Shown here: in pieces, positions 45,566 to 55,900 of the stretch | Position numbering within the stretch: position 1 is the first letter of the stretch | How the letters are laid out: each line of letters opens with the position of its first letter | Source: Polytrichum commune | Taxonomy: Eukaryota; Streptophyta; Polytrichopsida; Polytrichales; Polytrichaceae | Length of the DNA: 64,000 bases | Assembly: GCA_950295325.1 (NCBI GenBank) | Contig: OX485805.1 | Location: 10,232,501 to 10,296,500, forward strand | Direction of reading: 5' to 3' | Program-made: the position numbers and the translations under genes | Notes under the pieces: model-generated | What the model saw: only the letters and a program-made list of their open reading frames with translations | Told to the model about the DNA's origin: nothing | Databases searched by the model: none

Positions 45566-46885
45566 ACATTCAGCAATGCCATATTGACAAAGTTCTTGAG
45601 TATAGACATGAAGACAAGCGGCATGAAAACAGTGCATGAATTAAAATGCGAACTCAAGCTCATCACTGCAACAGAAGAGACGTGGTCAATATGGTTGCGA
45701 CTCTTCGATGCCCACAACAACGGCGACCTTATCAATCCAGATACGGAGAACACCTACAAGAGCGACTCAAAAGTTAAGGTACCACCAATCCTGCGAGAGT
45801 TTTTTCGTCCCCTCCAAGGATTGATGGACTCGGAGCTGTACAGGGCAGCAAAACACATTCTTCTAGAAACTCCTAGAAGAACTCTGCCCTATCCCAAAAT
45901 CTTTCTGAAGCGGCCGAAGCACATGAAGCCATCCACGTACCACATTAAGGAATGGTGCGATTACAGAAAGAAGAAGACCATGGCTATAAGGGAGATTAGC
46001 AAATTGCTACCCACCCACAACCTCATTAATAGTGATGGTGAGGTCGTGTGGAAGAATTGGAGGAAGCTGAAGGATGAATACCACATCAATGGAGTCTCAA
46101 TGCGAGCTTTGATAAGAGGGGCATCATCCTTCCTTGCCCAACGATCCAGAAGGAACGAAAAGAAGGGATCCATCGACGAGAGGGAGGCAGGGTTGTACGT
46201 GCACTTTCTCGATAGGAAAAAGAACGCGAAATTTGGAGGGTTTGCAAGACTCTGCACGGTCACAAAAGGCATGAAGTTCGGCACATGGGACACCCATGCT
46301 TCAAGAGCCTCTGTGAGGGATGACCCCAGGGGTTGCCCTTTCGCCATTTTTTATTTTCGTGCAATTCCTGGAGCTTGGAAACAAGATGTTGTGGGAACAC
46401 CCTTCTACGACCCCTTCTTTAAAGCCTTCAAGAGCTATTGCTCGCCTGCCCTCTTCGAGCCTCATGTGTGGTTATGGATTGTAGAGCAAGAGAGGTCCAC
46501 ATCCATTGTCCATCTGTACACATCAACGATGGACCTCGAATACGATATGTACCACAGCACCTACATCCCAGTGAAGATAGAAGGGATCACTGTCATTCAA
46601 GAGGCAAGGGGTGTGAAGCAAGTGGGAGCTGTGCAACTTTATTTCTTAACACGCAAGTCTTCCCCAACTGGGCGATTGCCCATTAAACCACACGAGGTGT
46701 TCAGGAAAGTCTATTCGTTGCCGCCACCACATCCCAAGGAGCTTGTTGAGGAGACAATGCATGCAATCTATCCCGCGTTCGAGCTCCGGATGGACTTTTA
46801 TATAGGAGTCTTGAAGGCTTTAACTGTCATGAGTGAGACAGTTTACAACGTCTTTGGAGGCACGAAGTTTATGTATGCAGCATTG
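45566..46885 (+). CDS. Exon 2: 440-aa region with DNA-methyltransferase-like end
   Basis: The exon is open throughout and in phase with both neighbours. The first half has K/R-rich helical segments, and no family is recognised. The second half has G-T-P-F-Y-D-P-F-F, a V-W-L-W-I-V-E strand, then L-P-I-K-P-H-E-V-F and E-T-V-Y-N-V-F-G-G-T-K-F-M-Y-A-A-L at the exon end. Exon 3 continues M-L-G-L-Q-V. The order resembles the C-terminal part of N4/N6-type DNA methylases, where an H-x-K-P segment precedes D-P-F-x-G-S-G-T and A-A-x-x-L-G-R. Key residues are changed (N-V-F-G-G-T) and no clear D-P-P-Y is visible, so the domain may be inactive or my match wrong. ParB domains next to DNA methylases are common in prokaryotic mobile DNA, which makes the combination plausible. 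Confidence 0.45.
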
Positions 46886-47124
46886 GTGAGTATTTGTTTG
46901 TCTTTCAACCCACCTATCTTTGCATAGTTATTTTACGGACGAGCGTCCGTAAAATACCCAGTATCAGGTGCATGTGAATTTTACGACCGTGCGTTCGTAA
47001 AATTGTCCAACATCTTTTGAATGTTGATTTCACGGACGCGCGTCCGTAAAATGTGTTGACATCTAGCCTCATTTATATGCCATCGCCACAATTGTTCCTA
47101 TCTAATTTTCTTTTTATGGTGCAG
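46886..47124 (+). other. Intron 2 with three palindromes
   Basis: Donor TTG/GTGAGT, acceptor GGTGCAG/ATG, 239 bp, phase 0. Palindromes at 46931-46954, 46979-47002 and 47028-47051. The first and last are of the TTACGGACG type (the last with one mismatch); the middle one is degenerate. Confidence 0.7.
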
Positions 47125-48537
47125 ATGCTTGGGTTGCAGGTGAATTCTTTTGTGGAGGATACCGACTACGATGACGCCCATACTCACAGGGTTATTGCCT
47201 CCAAAATGGATATACAGGACATCATGGACGTCCTTACACCCCATCTTGTTGTGCCTCGCTCTTCTAGAGAAGAGGCAATGCCCGGAATGGAGACAGACCC
47301 TGAAGAGGACCAGGATCCCAGTTCCCCAAGAGCGCAGCCCTCCACACAGGAGCCTTTACACGGCCTTGTTCGGGACCCAATTAATCCAAGTGTTTTCCTG
47401 CTGGGAACAGACGACACGGATGCGCAGGAGGCACGCGTGAACTTCACTCCAATAAGGGTCCCTCATACCCCTGTTCTCTCACCTTTTGGGATGCCCACCT
47501 CTCGAGTTGGGTTTCCCTCAACTGCGGGTCCATCTCGTGCTGCAGGTGTTACGGCGGAGAAGGGTGTGGACCTTGCGGCAGAAGGCAGATGCACCGCTTC
47601 ATCTGGAGGGGGATCTCAACATTCAGATCTGCCCCCTATGGAGGGGAGGGATGTGCTGGAGTTGATATTGAGGCCTGATATCTCTCTCTATCGTGAGAGT
47701 CGACGAAAGAGGAACAAGACGCCATACAACGAATACCCTGAAGGCGCGGTCTTGGAGCTCTCCGATGAAGAAGAGGATGAGATTAGGATTCACAATGCCA
47801 TCTCTGCCTTGCCTACGGAACCTGGCAAGGTGAAGAAAGAGCCAATGTCAGTGTCCGAATTGGACGAGAAGATGGAGAGGCGAATGAAGGAAGAGCTTGA
47901 CCAACGGCTTCGAGAAGCTAATGAGGAGCACGCCAAAAAGATGGCCGCCATCCAAGCTGAGATGGAGCAAGCTAGGTTGGAGTCTGCTCGAAGGCACGCT
48001 GATCTCATGGCTCAAAATCAGCAGTTCTTGGCCCAGAGCCAACAATTCATGAGCTTGATGCAGAGCTTGCAGGCAAGGCCCCAAGTTGTATATGCAGCTC
48101 CCGAGGCGGGCATGTCCATGCCCACCACTCTCATGCGGCCTCCATCTAGTAGCCATGCAGTTTATATACCCGAGCATGCTTATCCAGCTCCCACGTTGAT
48201 TGTCCCGCCCTCTCCCCTTGTTGTCGCCACTCCAGAGCCCTCCTCTCATCCTACAGGAGTGGAGGAGATACCGGCACGTGACACTCCGGGTGCCACCGAG
48301 ACAGATGTCAATAAAGGCAGCGCCCCCATCGGCGATGAAGATGTACATATGCGGGGCAGCCAAGACTCCACAGATGAGGATCAGCCTTACGTGGATACTC
48401 AAGGGTCGCAAGCGGCTGGAGACACCTTGTTGGTGGTCGAAGATCTGGACAATTTTGCGGGCGCGCGTCCGGATCCTGTGCCCATGACGGGGCCAGGTGA
48501 GGGAGGCACTGCTGGCGCGGACCTCGCCCCTGAAGAG
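47125..48537 (+). CDS. Exon 3: acidic/Pro-rich linker with coiled coil
   Basis: Opens with M-L-G-L-Q-V-N-S-F-V-E-D-T-D, completing the methylase-like motif of exon 2. The rest is low complexity: a Pro/Glu-rich part, S-R-R-K-R-N-K (basic, likely nuclear), L-S-D-E-E-E-D-E, then at about 47850-48080 a strongly heptad-like stretch (M-E-R-R-M-K-E-E-L onward) predicted to be a coiled coil, and a Pro/Ala-rich end. The donor GAAGAG/GTAATC at 48537 is phase 0. If unspliced, a TGA follows four codons later (48550-48552). This part probably mediates oligomerisation and spacing; no enzyme motif is present. Confidence 0.5.
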
Positions 48538-48877
48538 GTAATCAACCTTTGAGCATGCCTCCCACGTTACGGACGCGCGTCCGAAACTTCCTTGTCTGCC
48601 TCCTTCGTGGCGTGTGTATATTATCAAGTTTAATCCTTGACTTCACCCGGCGGGTGGATACAATTTTGTTAGCATAGATTCCATTAACTTCAACAAATAT
48701 TTTTTGCGACAATGTATATTATTCACCAAATGTGTATCACCAATTACATTAATACCAATTTTTCAACTGGATGGTTCGGATTATTTTTGGCCTTATAATT
48801 TGTGTTGAGTTTATCCATGCTTGTCAATTGGTTTTCTTGAGTAGTACCATTTACCTAGATAGAATGTTCCATCACAG
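48538..48877 (+). other. Intron 3 with one palindrome (48566-48587)
   Basis: 340 bp, acceptor ATCACAG, phase 0. The palindrome TTACGGACG-CG-CGTCCGAAA has a one-base mismatch at its arm end. Confidence 0.65.
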
Positions 48878-49645
48878 GGTCCGTCGGAGATATGTCGCAA
48901 CCCCGCGGGAAAACCAAGCGCGCCCATGATGAAACCGTTCATAATATTTGACCTCAATGGGGTGCTTTGTCATTCCAAACATATCTCGCATAGTGCGTCC
49001 AAGGGGCCCTTCCGTAGTCCACAAGACATGGATTACGGCGGACAGTTCGATACTCTCATAAATAAGAAGGTTGTACGTGCCCGCCCCGGCTTGAGGAGCT
49101 TCCTTCGTGAGGTCTTTGGCTTCGCACATGTCATCATCTGGAGCTCTATGCTCATGGACAACACGAAGGCCATCGTCGGTTTCCTTTTCCGAGAACTCGC
49201 AATGCCATGCTTGCTTCTCGGTCAAGAACACTGCGATGACCTCTATGACCGTAGTGGCAATATTGTACCCAAGGTCGGAGGAGGTCGTGGGCCTCAATTC
49301 TTAAAGGTCCTGAGGAAGAACCTCTGGGTGGGCGTCCCTATGTTGGAGGGGGTTCCCCACGGTTGTTGGCCCACCCCGGATAACACACTCCTCATTGACG
49401 ACAGCCCGGCAAAGAGTATTCTCAATCCCCCGGGCAATTGCATATTCCCGGATCCTTGGGAAAGCGATAGAAATGACAACCTTCTAGAGAGTGAACTAGG
49501 ACCCTACATTAGGAGGCTTGCCTATCACCCCGGAAGTGTCCCGGATTTTGTGCTCTCCAACCCAATTGGCAATAGGCCTCTAGGCCCACAAGATGAGGAA
49601 TTTAGGAGATTGTACGGCTACGCTAGACTCAATAAATTAATATGA
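48878..49645 (+). CDS. Exon 4: FCP1-like (NIF/HAD) phosphatase domain
   Basis: The frame is open from the acceptor at 48878 (G-P-S-E-I-C-R...) through an ATG pair at 48926. FCP1-type motifs appear in order: I-I-F-D-L-N-G-V-L (motif I, first Asp kept, second Asp replaced by Asn), R-P-G-L-R-S-F-L, I-I-W-S-S (motif II), F-L-K-V-L (motif III Lys) and L-L-I-D-D-S-P-A-K (motif IV). FCP1 enzymes remove phosphate from RNA polymerase II tails. The D-x-N change would be expected to weaken catalysis. The frame ends in a TGA at 49643-49645. An intron to the exon at 49744 may start earlier, but I could not fix the donor. The exon could be part of one long protein or a second gene in the same element. Two other copies occur in the window. 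Confidence 0.65.
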   Translation, partial: GPSEICRNPAGKPSAPMMKPFIIFDLNGVLCHSKHISHSASKGPFRSPQDMDYGGQFDTLINKKVVRARPGLRSFLREVFGFAHVIIWSSMLMDNTKAIVGFLFRELAMPCLLLGQEHCDDLYDRSGNIVPKVGGGRGPQFLKVLRKNLWVGVPMLEGVPHGCWPTPDNTLLIDDSPAKSILNPPGNCIFPDPWESDRNDNLLESELGPYIRRLAYHPGSVPDFVLSNPIGNRPLGPQDEEFRRLYGYARLNKLI

Positions 49646-49743
49646 AAACTTTGATGATTTTGGGTTTGTACTTGGACTCTCCGTGTAAATATCTAACCTT
49701 TCTCCGGATCCCCTTATTTTTGTAATGTATTCTTGTGTCTTAG

Positions 49744-50139
49744 TTGCCTCACCAAGCACCCCAAAGTGTCGTCAATGGCATGTCTGCATCACGGTCAGGC
49801 CCCACATCCCCTTCCTTGGGTATGATCGACGTTGCAATGCCTTCACTATTCCAATATTCGGCCGTCGATGCTGCCTCTGCTGTTGATTACTCCAAAGACT
49901 CCGGGTTTGAAGACGGAGTCGTGGATAGCCCTCCTACAAAGGTTGCAAAACTCAATTACGCTCCAAGTCCATCTCCATCTCCCCTCCGCAGTGAGAAGCA
50001 CGTCCGTAACCCACGGTCGACCAGACGCCTTTGCATGGATGAACCCCAAATTGATGTCCCGGCGTTTACGAGCGTCCCTGTTGTGCTTGTGGCCCCCCTC
50101 GATGTCCCAAAAGCTCAAATCACCGCCCCGCAGGCCAAG
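49744..50139 (+). CDS. Exon 5: conserved tail exon of the FCP1-type gene
   Basis: Follows an acceptor GTGTCTTAG. Open in one frame to the donor GCCAAG/GTGCCC. Encodes a signature around P-S-L-F-Q-Y-S-A-V-D-A-A-S-A-V-D-Y-S that is also found in copy 3 (40413-40480). The rest is Ser/Pro/Arg-rich. No known domain. Conservation between diverged copies suggests it was under selection in the active element. Confidence 0.5.
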
Positions 50140-50280
50140 GTGCCCAATTATTGGCATTCTCAAGTTTTTCCTTCATGATTTCCGTGTATTAGTGCATTTC
50201 ATATTCTTGGGTTCTTCGGACTTCCATCCGTAACTTATACTAACCCACGTCATTATATGTATTTATGGTCATTGTTTCAG

Positions 50281-50627
50281 ACCCCAATACACATGAATGT
50301 GGGCCGTTCATCCTCGACTTCGTCATTGGATAGGCGAACACTGAAGATTGCTTCTTGCGAGTCTGATTGTTGTTTGGCCTACGGAAGAGTGAAAGACGTT
50401 CGGTTTCCCAAACGCATTTGTATTCCACTGATTCGGTAGGGGGTCGGCAAATATGGGCAAATGGCACATATTCGGGGTCGACAAATAGACAAGGTTACAG
50501 CCGCGGACCCGAGATCTTTAGAGCCATGGAGGCCATGAAAGCAAAAGACCGTGAAACGGCAGTAAATGCTAATAATAGTATTGCAAAAACAAAAGTACTG
50601 AGTCGTAATCATGATCCGAACATATAG
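50281..50627 (+). pseudogene. Exon 6: last exon, frameshifted
   Basis: Acceptor ATTGTTTCAG. Starts in frame with exon 5 (T-P-I-H-M-N-V) through S-S-S-T-S-S-L-D-R-R. Then, compared with copy 3, a single base is missing near 50380, so the true continuation (L-R-K-S-E-R-R-S-V-S-Q-T and the G-Y-S-R-G-P-E-I-F-R-A-M-E-A tail) lies in another frame and ends at 50627. Without repair of the frame, translation ends at 50439. Confidence 0.55.
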
Positions 50628-50906
50628 GCTATATTAACATACATGTAGTTGTGGAATTATGTTTCTAGGACTTTCGCCTAATATTGGATATTCCACTTGC
50701 ATTTTGTACTTCAACCCCTATTCAATAAATATGATATTGATTTTCCATATGCAAATTTTTTCATATATCCCATTTTCTTATTTTTATGTGTAGTTCCATG
50801 CATTTGAGTCTCTTATTTGTTTCCAAATTTGGGAACATAGCATATTTTTAGTGTTTTCCTTCCTACAAATGTGAAAGCCACATCCTTAAATAGTCTCAAA
50901 ATCAAC

Positions 50907-50936
50907 AAAAAGTCTCCAATTACCGAATATAGTGTT
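50907..50936 (-). repeat. Right terminal repeat of copy 1 element
   Basis: AAAAAGTCTCCAATTACCG followed by AATATAGTGTT, inverse of the left end at 6482. The following bases are TAAA. The left end of this element is not identified. Confidence 0.7.
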
Positions 50937-51023
50937 TAAAGATTAAGAAACGCGAAGGGTCAAAAGTCTTGATTAGTTTAAATTAAAGGGTGAATAAGAG
51001 CTAGGAAGGGCAATAAAACCTTA

Positions 51024-51052
51024 AACACTATATTCGTTAAATTGAGACTTTC
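51024..51052 (+). repeat. Left terminal repeat of a further element
   Basis: AACACTATATTCGTTAAATT plus GAGACTTTC, oriented into the sequence to its right, only 87 bp after the right end at 50936. It marks another family member, into which the LTR retrotransposon inserted. Its right end is not in the window. Confidence 0.65.
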
Positions 51053-51127
51053 TCTAGTCTCAAATTAATATATGGATCAAACAACATTCCGTGTTCCGAA
51101 ACTATATGTGGTACTTTTGGGCCACCC

Positions 51128-52119
51128 TGTCGCAACCCTTGCTAGACCCCCTTGACAATCTTGCCAATTTTCATTTCTACCAAAGGTTACGAGCGCTAAC
51201 CATTCGCATTCCGCCATGCTAATGGATAGCTCCTCTTACCCCGGACCAATAGTTCATAGGAGGGAACCAACCCTCCTACTTTGCTTTCGGGACTCACCCC
51301 TTAATCGCTAACCAACCACTTTAATCGGTAACCAATCCTTAGATGTGGACTTCCATCCATGGAAGTCCAATCTTATGTTGATCATCGCGTTGCCGGAGCA
51401 ACACTACAACAACCCGAACCATACTAGGCAACTATGGCCTCACATTAGGCCAATGCCAATGGAGGCCGTGCCGTTCGGCCTCGGGTGGGTGAGGCCACAC
51501 CACCTCACCCATATAAGCCTCTAGGACCCTACGCGGGGCCCCTACCCCACCGTCAACCAACCTCTTGTCTCCCTACCAAGAGTTGGGGCCAAGTGGACAA
51601 TTTCCTTTAGCTGCTGGGCCTAGAACCCCCCAGCAGCTTCAGACCATCATAACTTCCTTGTATGATGTCTGATCATAACAACCAACCGCTCCATCCTCAT
51701 CTACGCTTCACGTAGATGCCGATGGACTCCTCACTTGCTCCATTCGAGCAAGTCTTGGGGAAGTTATGCCTGTTTGAACCTTGGCAGTCCCGGGAATCCC
51801 TCCCAGGCACTGCTGTAGCAGGGCGCTGTCCCGGGACAGCGCCCCACTCAAATGGCCATAACTCCTAGCTCACACCTCCGATTGAGGTGTTCTTGAGCAT
51901 TCTAGAATCACCACGCCATGAGCTACGCATAGCTCATGGCCTTACCCTTGTGCCTCCTAGTCTTCGTGGGTGGGAGGCGTTCCCAACGCCCGGGGCCCTC
52001 ACCCACACTAGGATCACTTGGGCCCTCTCACCAACGGCGCCACAAGTCCCGGGTGTCACTCCGGGGTCCCCCTTGTGCCCATGGTGTTTCGGGCACTCCT
52101 CATGGAGAGGTGCGCGACA
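51128..52119 (-). repeat. 3' LTR
   Basis: 992 bp, TGTCGCAACCC...GCGCGACA on the plus strand. Same family as the solo LTR at 24729. Confidence 0.9.
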
Positions 52120-52132
52120 CTCACCCCCACCA
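52120..52132 (-). promoter_or_regulatory. Polypurine tract
   Basis: On the minus strand TGGTGGGGGTGAG lies directly before the 3' LTR, the expected primer for plus-strand DNA synthesis. Confidence 0.7.
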
Positions 52133-52989
52133 AACGGAGTCGATGCCCTCATCGACTATACTCGTAGTCGGCACACCAATTCTCAAGTTGCCATCCTCTA
52201 TGGTGCGGCATTGTGTTTACCTTAGGGCGCGACCCCCACAATGCATCTTCAAATTTGGCATAGTGCCAAAGGTGTCGTTCCTAGGTGGTCCGTTAGCGAC
52301 CTTGGATCTTTCATCCAAGGACCTAACCTATACTAGACCAACCTACTTTGGGACTCACTTGGGTTGCCCCTCCTTTGGGGCCTCCCCCGTTAGGCTCCAC
52401 TAGCCTAACGTGACACATCTAGGCGAGACCTCAACGCTTCCACTAAGTTGTCTCGGTTGCAACTCCGAGATGGCTTTCCATTGTTAAGCCATGCCTCGAT
52501 CGCACGGGGGTGATGCCAAGTCCCGCCCGACTCGGTTCCCACTTTGCTCTTTCGAGACATGGGTTCATGACTCCCATGCGCCAACTCTCGTTAGCTCGCG
52601 GGTAGCACTTTTATGAGCACGCGCCATCACCTTGCCCCCGCCCGGACAAGCCCACAACTAAGAAGTTTCTTGGTTTTATCCAAGGCCCCTCCAAGCCATG
52701 GCTCCCAATTACTCGGCTTACCCAACCTAGTTTGGCATGTCTATTCCCCCTCTTCCATTAACCAAGCACAAGTACAAGACTAGGACCTCATCTCATACTT
52801 TTCTCTTTGCACCACTAAAGTTTGGACTTTATTCCCTCAAGCCAAAGAACAAGTTCATGTTGTGGAGTAATTAACCTCGAAGCTAAGTGTGCTACTAGCG
52901 TCTCTCCCCCACTAAAGGAGATTGATGTCCTCATCAATGCCTACGCTTCTTTTTATTGGAATCCTTAGCCTTAGTTTCTTCAAAGTGCT

Positions 52990-54351
52990 TCACCTATTCA
53001 TTGGTGTTCACCATGTCTCTTGCCGCCACCCAAGCGGTTTCTTTTTCATGGTATCCTCACCATTTCACCAAGTACTCTTTTGTACATTTTTTTTCATTTT
53101 CACTTGGGCTTCCTACACTTGAGGGTGCCCTCCTACCTCATGTTCCAAATGACCTCCATAAGGTCGGGAGGTGGCCTAATCACTTGCTTGTGATCGGGCC
53201 ACAAGGTGTCGTCCTAAAATGACTTTCGTATTGAGACATGAAATGTCGGATGCACTTTGATCTCCGGCGGTAATTCCAACTTATACATGTCCTTGAACAC
53301 TTGTTCCACAATGGAAAACGAAGCTCCAATTTTGGACATGGACTTTTGAAGTAAGGCCTTTGGGCAAGGTGAAGTTGTCCACATTCAACAACACCTTATT
53401 GGCCCACCTCATACTCCACTTCGCGTCTTCCGGCATTGACTTGCACTTCGTAGCACATTCGGGCTTTCTCCACCAACAACTTGGTCATCTCCAAGACTTG
53501 TTTACATTCTTGGCCAAGTCCTCACCATCTTGGTTGAACTCTAGTGTTGAATGTGCCCCCTCGAGAGCTAGGTTAATAGGTTGGAGCGCATCCACTCCAT
53601 AAGCCACCACCAAAGACCACCCCTTGGTAGCCAAGTGCGTGGCTACATTGCAATTACACTCCGCTCGACCCACATAGTCCGCCCAATCTCCTTGGTCCGC
53701 CCCCACCAAGTTCCTCAAGTATTGCTTCAAGACTCCATTCACATGCTCCGCTTTCCCATTCATTTGGGAATGCAAGGCCGTGCTAAACCTTAGTTTCATT
53801 CCGACCTCCTTAGAGAAATGCATTGAAAATGCACTTGTGAACTTTGGATCTTGATCCCACACAATCACTCTTGGCAACCCGTGGTGCCTCAACCATCCTT
53901 TGAGAAAAGGCTATGCGGTCTCCAACGCGGTGGCGGTTCCCACAATCGGCACCATGTGTGCCAACTTGGCAAACCGCTCTACCATCAACAAGATGGCATC
54001 ATACCCATGTGACTCCGGCAAACTTGTGATCAAGTCCATGCACATACTATGCCATGGCGCCGACGAGATAGGCAACGGTTGCAAGAAACCGCCTTGCTTT
54101 TGGTAAGAGGCTCGGTTCACTTGGCACTTTATTCACGCCTTCACAAAGTGGGTTATATCCTCCTTTATGCACCGCCAATGGTACCTCCATGACACCATTC
54201 TATGGCGGTTGTTTCTTTCTCCTTTATGGCCGGCAATAGGACTATCACATTTTTCCTTCAAAACCGATAGCCTCAACTTGCCTTGAGGCACATACACCCG
54301 ACTTTGCTTACACTTGAACAATCCGTCCACCAACTTAACCTCTTTGAGCAC
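52990..54351 (-). pseudogene. Integrase with GPY/F-type end and chromodomain, decayed
   Basis: Minus-strand order: a zinc-finger-like stretch with C-D-S-P-I-A-G-H (54133-54351), the first catalytic part with H-S-M-C-M-D-L-I-T-S-L-P (53911-54120), and the rest with W-D-Q-D-P-K-F-T-S and N-G-K-A-E-H-V-N (53485-53892). The frames between these segments are shifted. At about 53220-53480 a K-L-E-L-P-P and H-P-T-F-H-V-S motif marks the post-integrase GPY/F region. At about 52990-53085 K-E-Y-L-V-K-W, a TGA, then G-Y-H-E-K-E-T-A-W-V is a chromodomain with an in-frame stop. Chromodomains direct chromovirus insertion to chromatin. This copy cannot make the protein. Confidence 0.75.
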
Positions 54352-54799
54352 CTTGCTCTTGCGAAGCTCACCTAAAAGCTTTTGTGCCTCGGGGTAGTTA
54401 ATTTACCCCTCCCGTATCTTGCATCACAAGTTTCCTTCGCCGGCACACATTAGCCACAAGGTTTGGATGGTTCTCATTGCTTGGAACTCATCCGGTCTAC
54501 TTAGCGCATCCGGCACCACATTTCCATGGTCCGGTTTGTGGACCAAATCCACCTTCATAAGCGCCAAACTATCATGCCACCGCAATGACTTGGCGCTCAC
54601 TTGCGCTTGAATGTCAAATTTCTTTTAGGACACATTGTCCATGTAGACCTTTGTTTTGTGCAACCCCAAATAGTGTGGCCACATCTTCAAGCAATGCACT
54701 ACGGCAAAGAAGTTCTTTGTCATGAGTTGGTTGTCTTCTTTGACAACCATCGAGCCTCAAGCCCCCATATGCAAAGGCCATCCATCTTACATTAACAAT

Positions 54800-55440
54800 C
54801 CATCATTGGCATTGGCAAAGTTACTCGCCCCCGTATGCACCTCAAAAGGTTTGTCAAACTCCATGAACTTGAGCACGGGCGGCGAATAGAACTTGGTGTT
54901 AAACTCCCCAAAGACTCGTGACAAACATCATCCCACTCTTGGGATAGCCATTTCTTCCACAAGTCGCACAAGGTGGGACAACCATCGAGCTTCATGCTCT
55001 CATATGCAATGGCCATCTTTTTTTTTTTACATCCACATCCGCCAAATAAAGTCTCTCGCCCCCGTATGCACCTCAAAAGGTATGTCAAACTCCGCGAACT
55101 TGAGCACGGGCGGCGAAGAGAACTTCGTCTTAAGCTCCTCAATGGCTTGGTGGCACGGCTCATCCCACTCTTGGGATAGCCATTTCTTGCACAAGCCGGA
55201 CAAGGTTCGACAACCATGGAGCTTAATGCTCTCATAAGCAATGGTCATCCATCTTGGATCAACATCCGCCAATGATAAAGTCCTTCGTCTCCATGTGCAC
55301 CTGAAAATGCTTATGAAAACCCGGAAATTTAACCACATCTTGTGAAGGGAACTTGCTCTTGAGCTTTCCAAGGGCTTGGTGACAAGGCTCATCCCACTCT
55401 TGGAATAGCCATTTCCTCAATAAGTCGAGTAAGGCCCTAG
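54800..55440 (-). pseudogene. RNase H region in three tandem copies
   Basis: Three related segments of about 200-240 bp (about 54805-55030, 55045-55265 and 55270-55440) each encode W-L-S-Q-E-W-D, a C-H-Q-A-like segment and, in two of them, P-V-L-K-F and F-E-V-H-T-G-A, the start of the Ty3/gypsy RNase H domain. Normal elements have one. The copies have diverged and carry shifts, so the triplication is not brand new. Confidence 0.65.
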
Positions 55441-55479
55441 CAACCTTAAAACAAATCTAGAATGAAGTGGTGGTAGTAG

Positions 55480-55900
55480 TCGGCTAGGCCAACCAATGAC
55501 CTAAGCTTTTTTTTTTTGAGTCAAGCACCAATTCTCCTCTTGGATTGCCTTGAAATTCTTCATGTTTGTCCACCAACTTCCTTTGTCACCACATGCCTCA
55601 AGAACTCAATTTCTTCTTGAGCAAAGTTGCAATTCACTTCTTGGGGGTAACATTTTGAACAACACATTGGTGAATACATCCTTGTATCTCACCAACATCC
55701 CACAAGTATGGTTTGGGGGAGGCCCATCTTTCCTAGCCTCCCCATGAGTTCCTTGGAGTTGCTTCAATTGAACCACGACCATTATATTTACCATATTTCA
55801 TTTGGTCCATTAAGACCAAATTCAACTTGGATCCTCCTACCATAGGAGTCCTTGTCAATTTGAACCTCAATTCTTTGCCATTATGACACATCATAATGCA
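55480..55900 (-). pseudogene. Protease/RT remnant with RT core deleted
   Basis: Reading the minus strand, the RT entry motif V-R-Y-K-D-V-F-T and L-P-P-R (55680-55750) is followed almost at once by F-A-Q-E-E-I-E-F-L-R-H-V-V (about 55560-55630), which normally lies after the catalytic core. The Y-x-D-D-containing part of several hundred bases is absent. The junction is at about 55625-55650. Confidence 0.7.

Noticed and set aside
52922-53222. Plus-strand ORFs near 53 kb
   Set aside because: They lie opposite the chromodomain and post-integrase region of the minus-strand retrotransposon.
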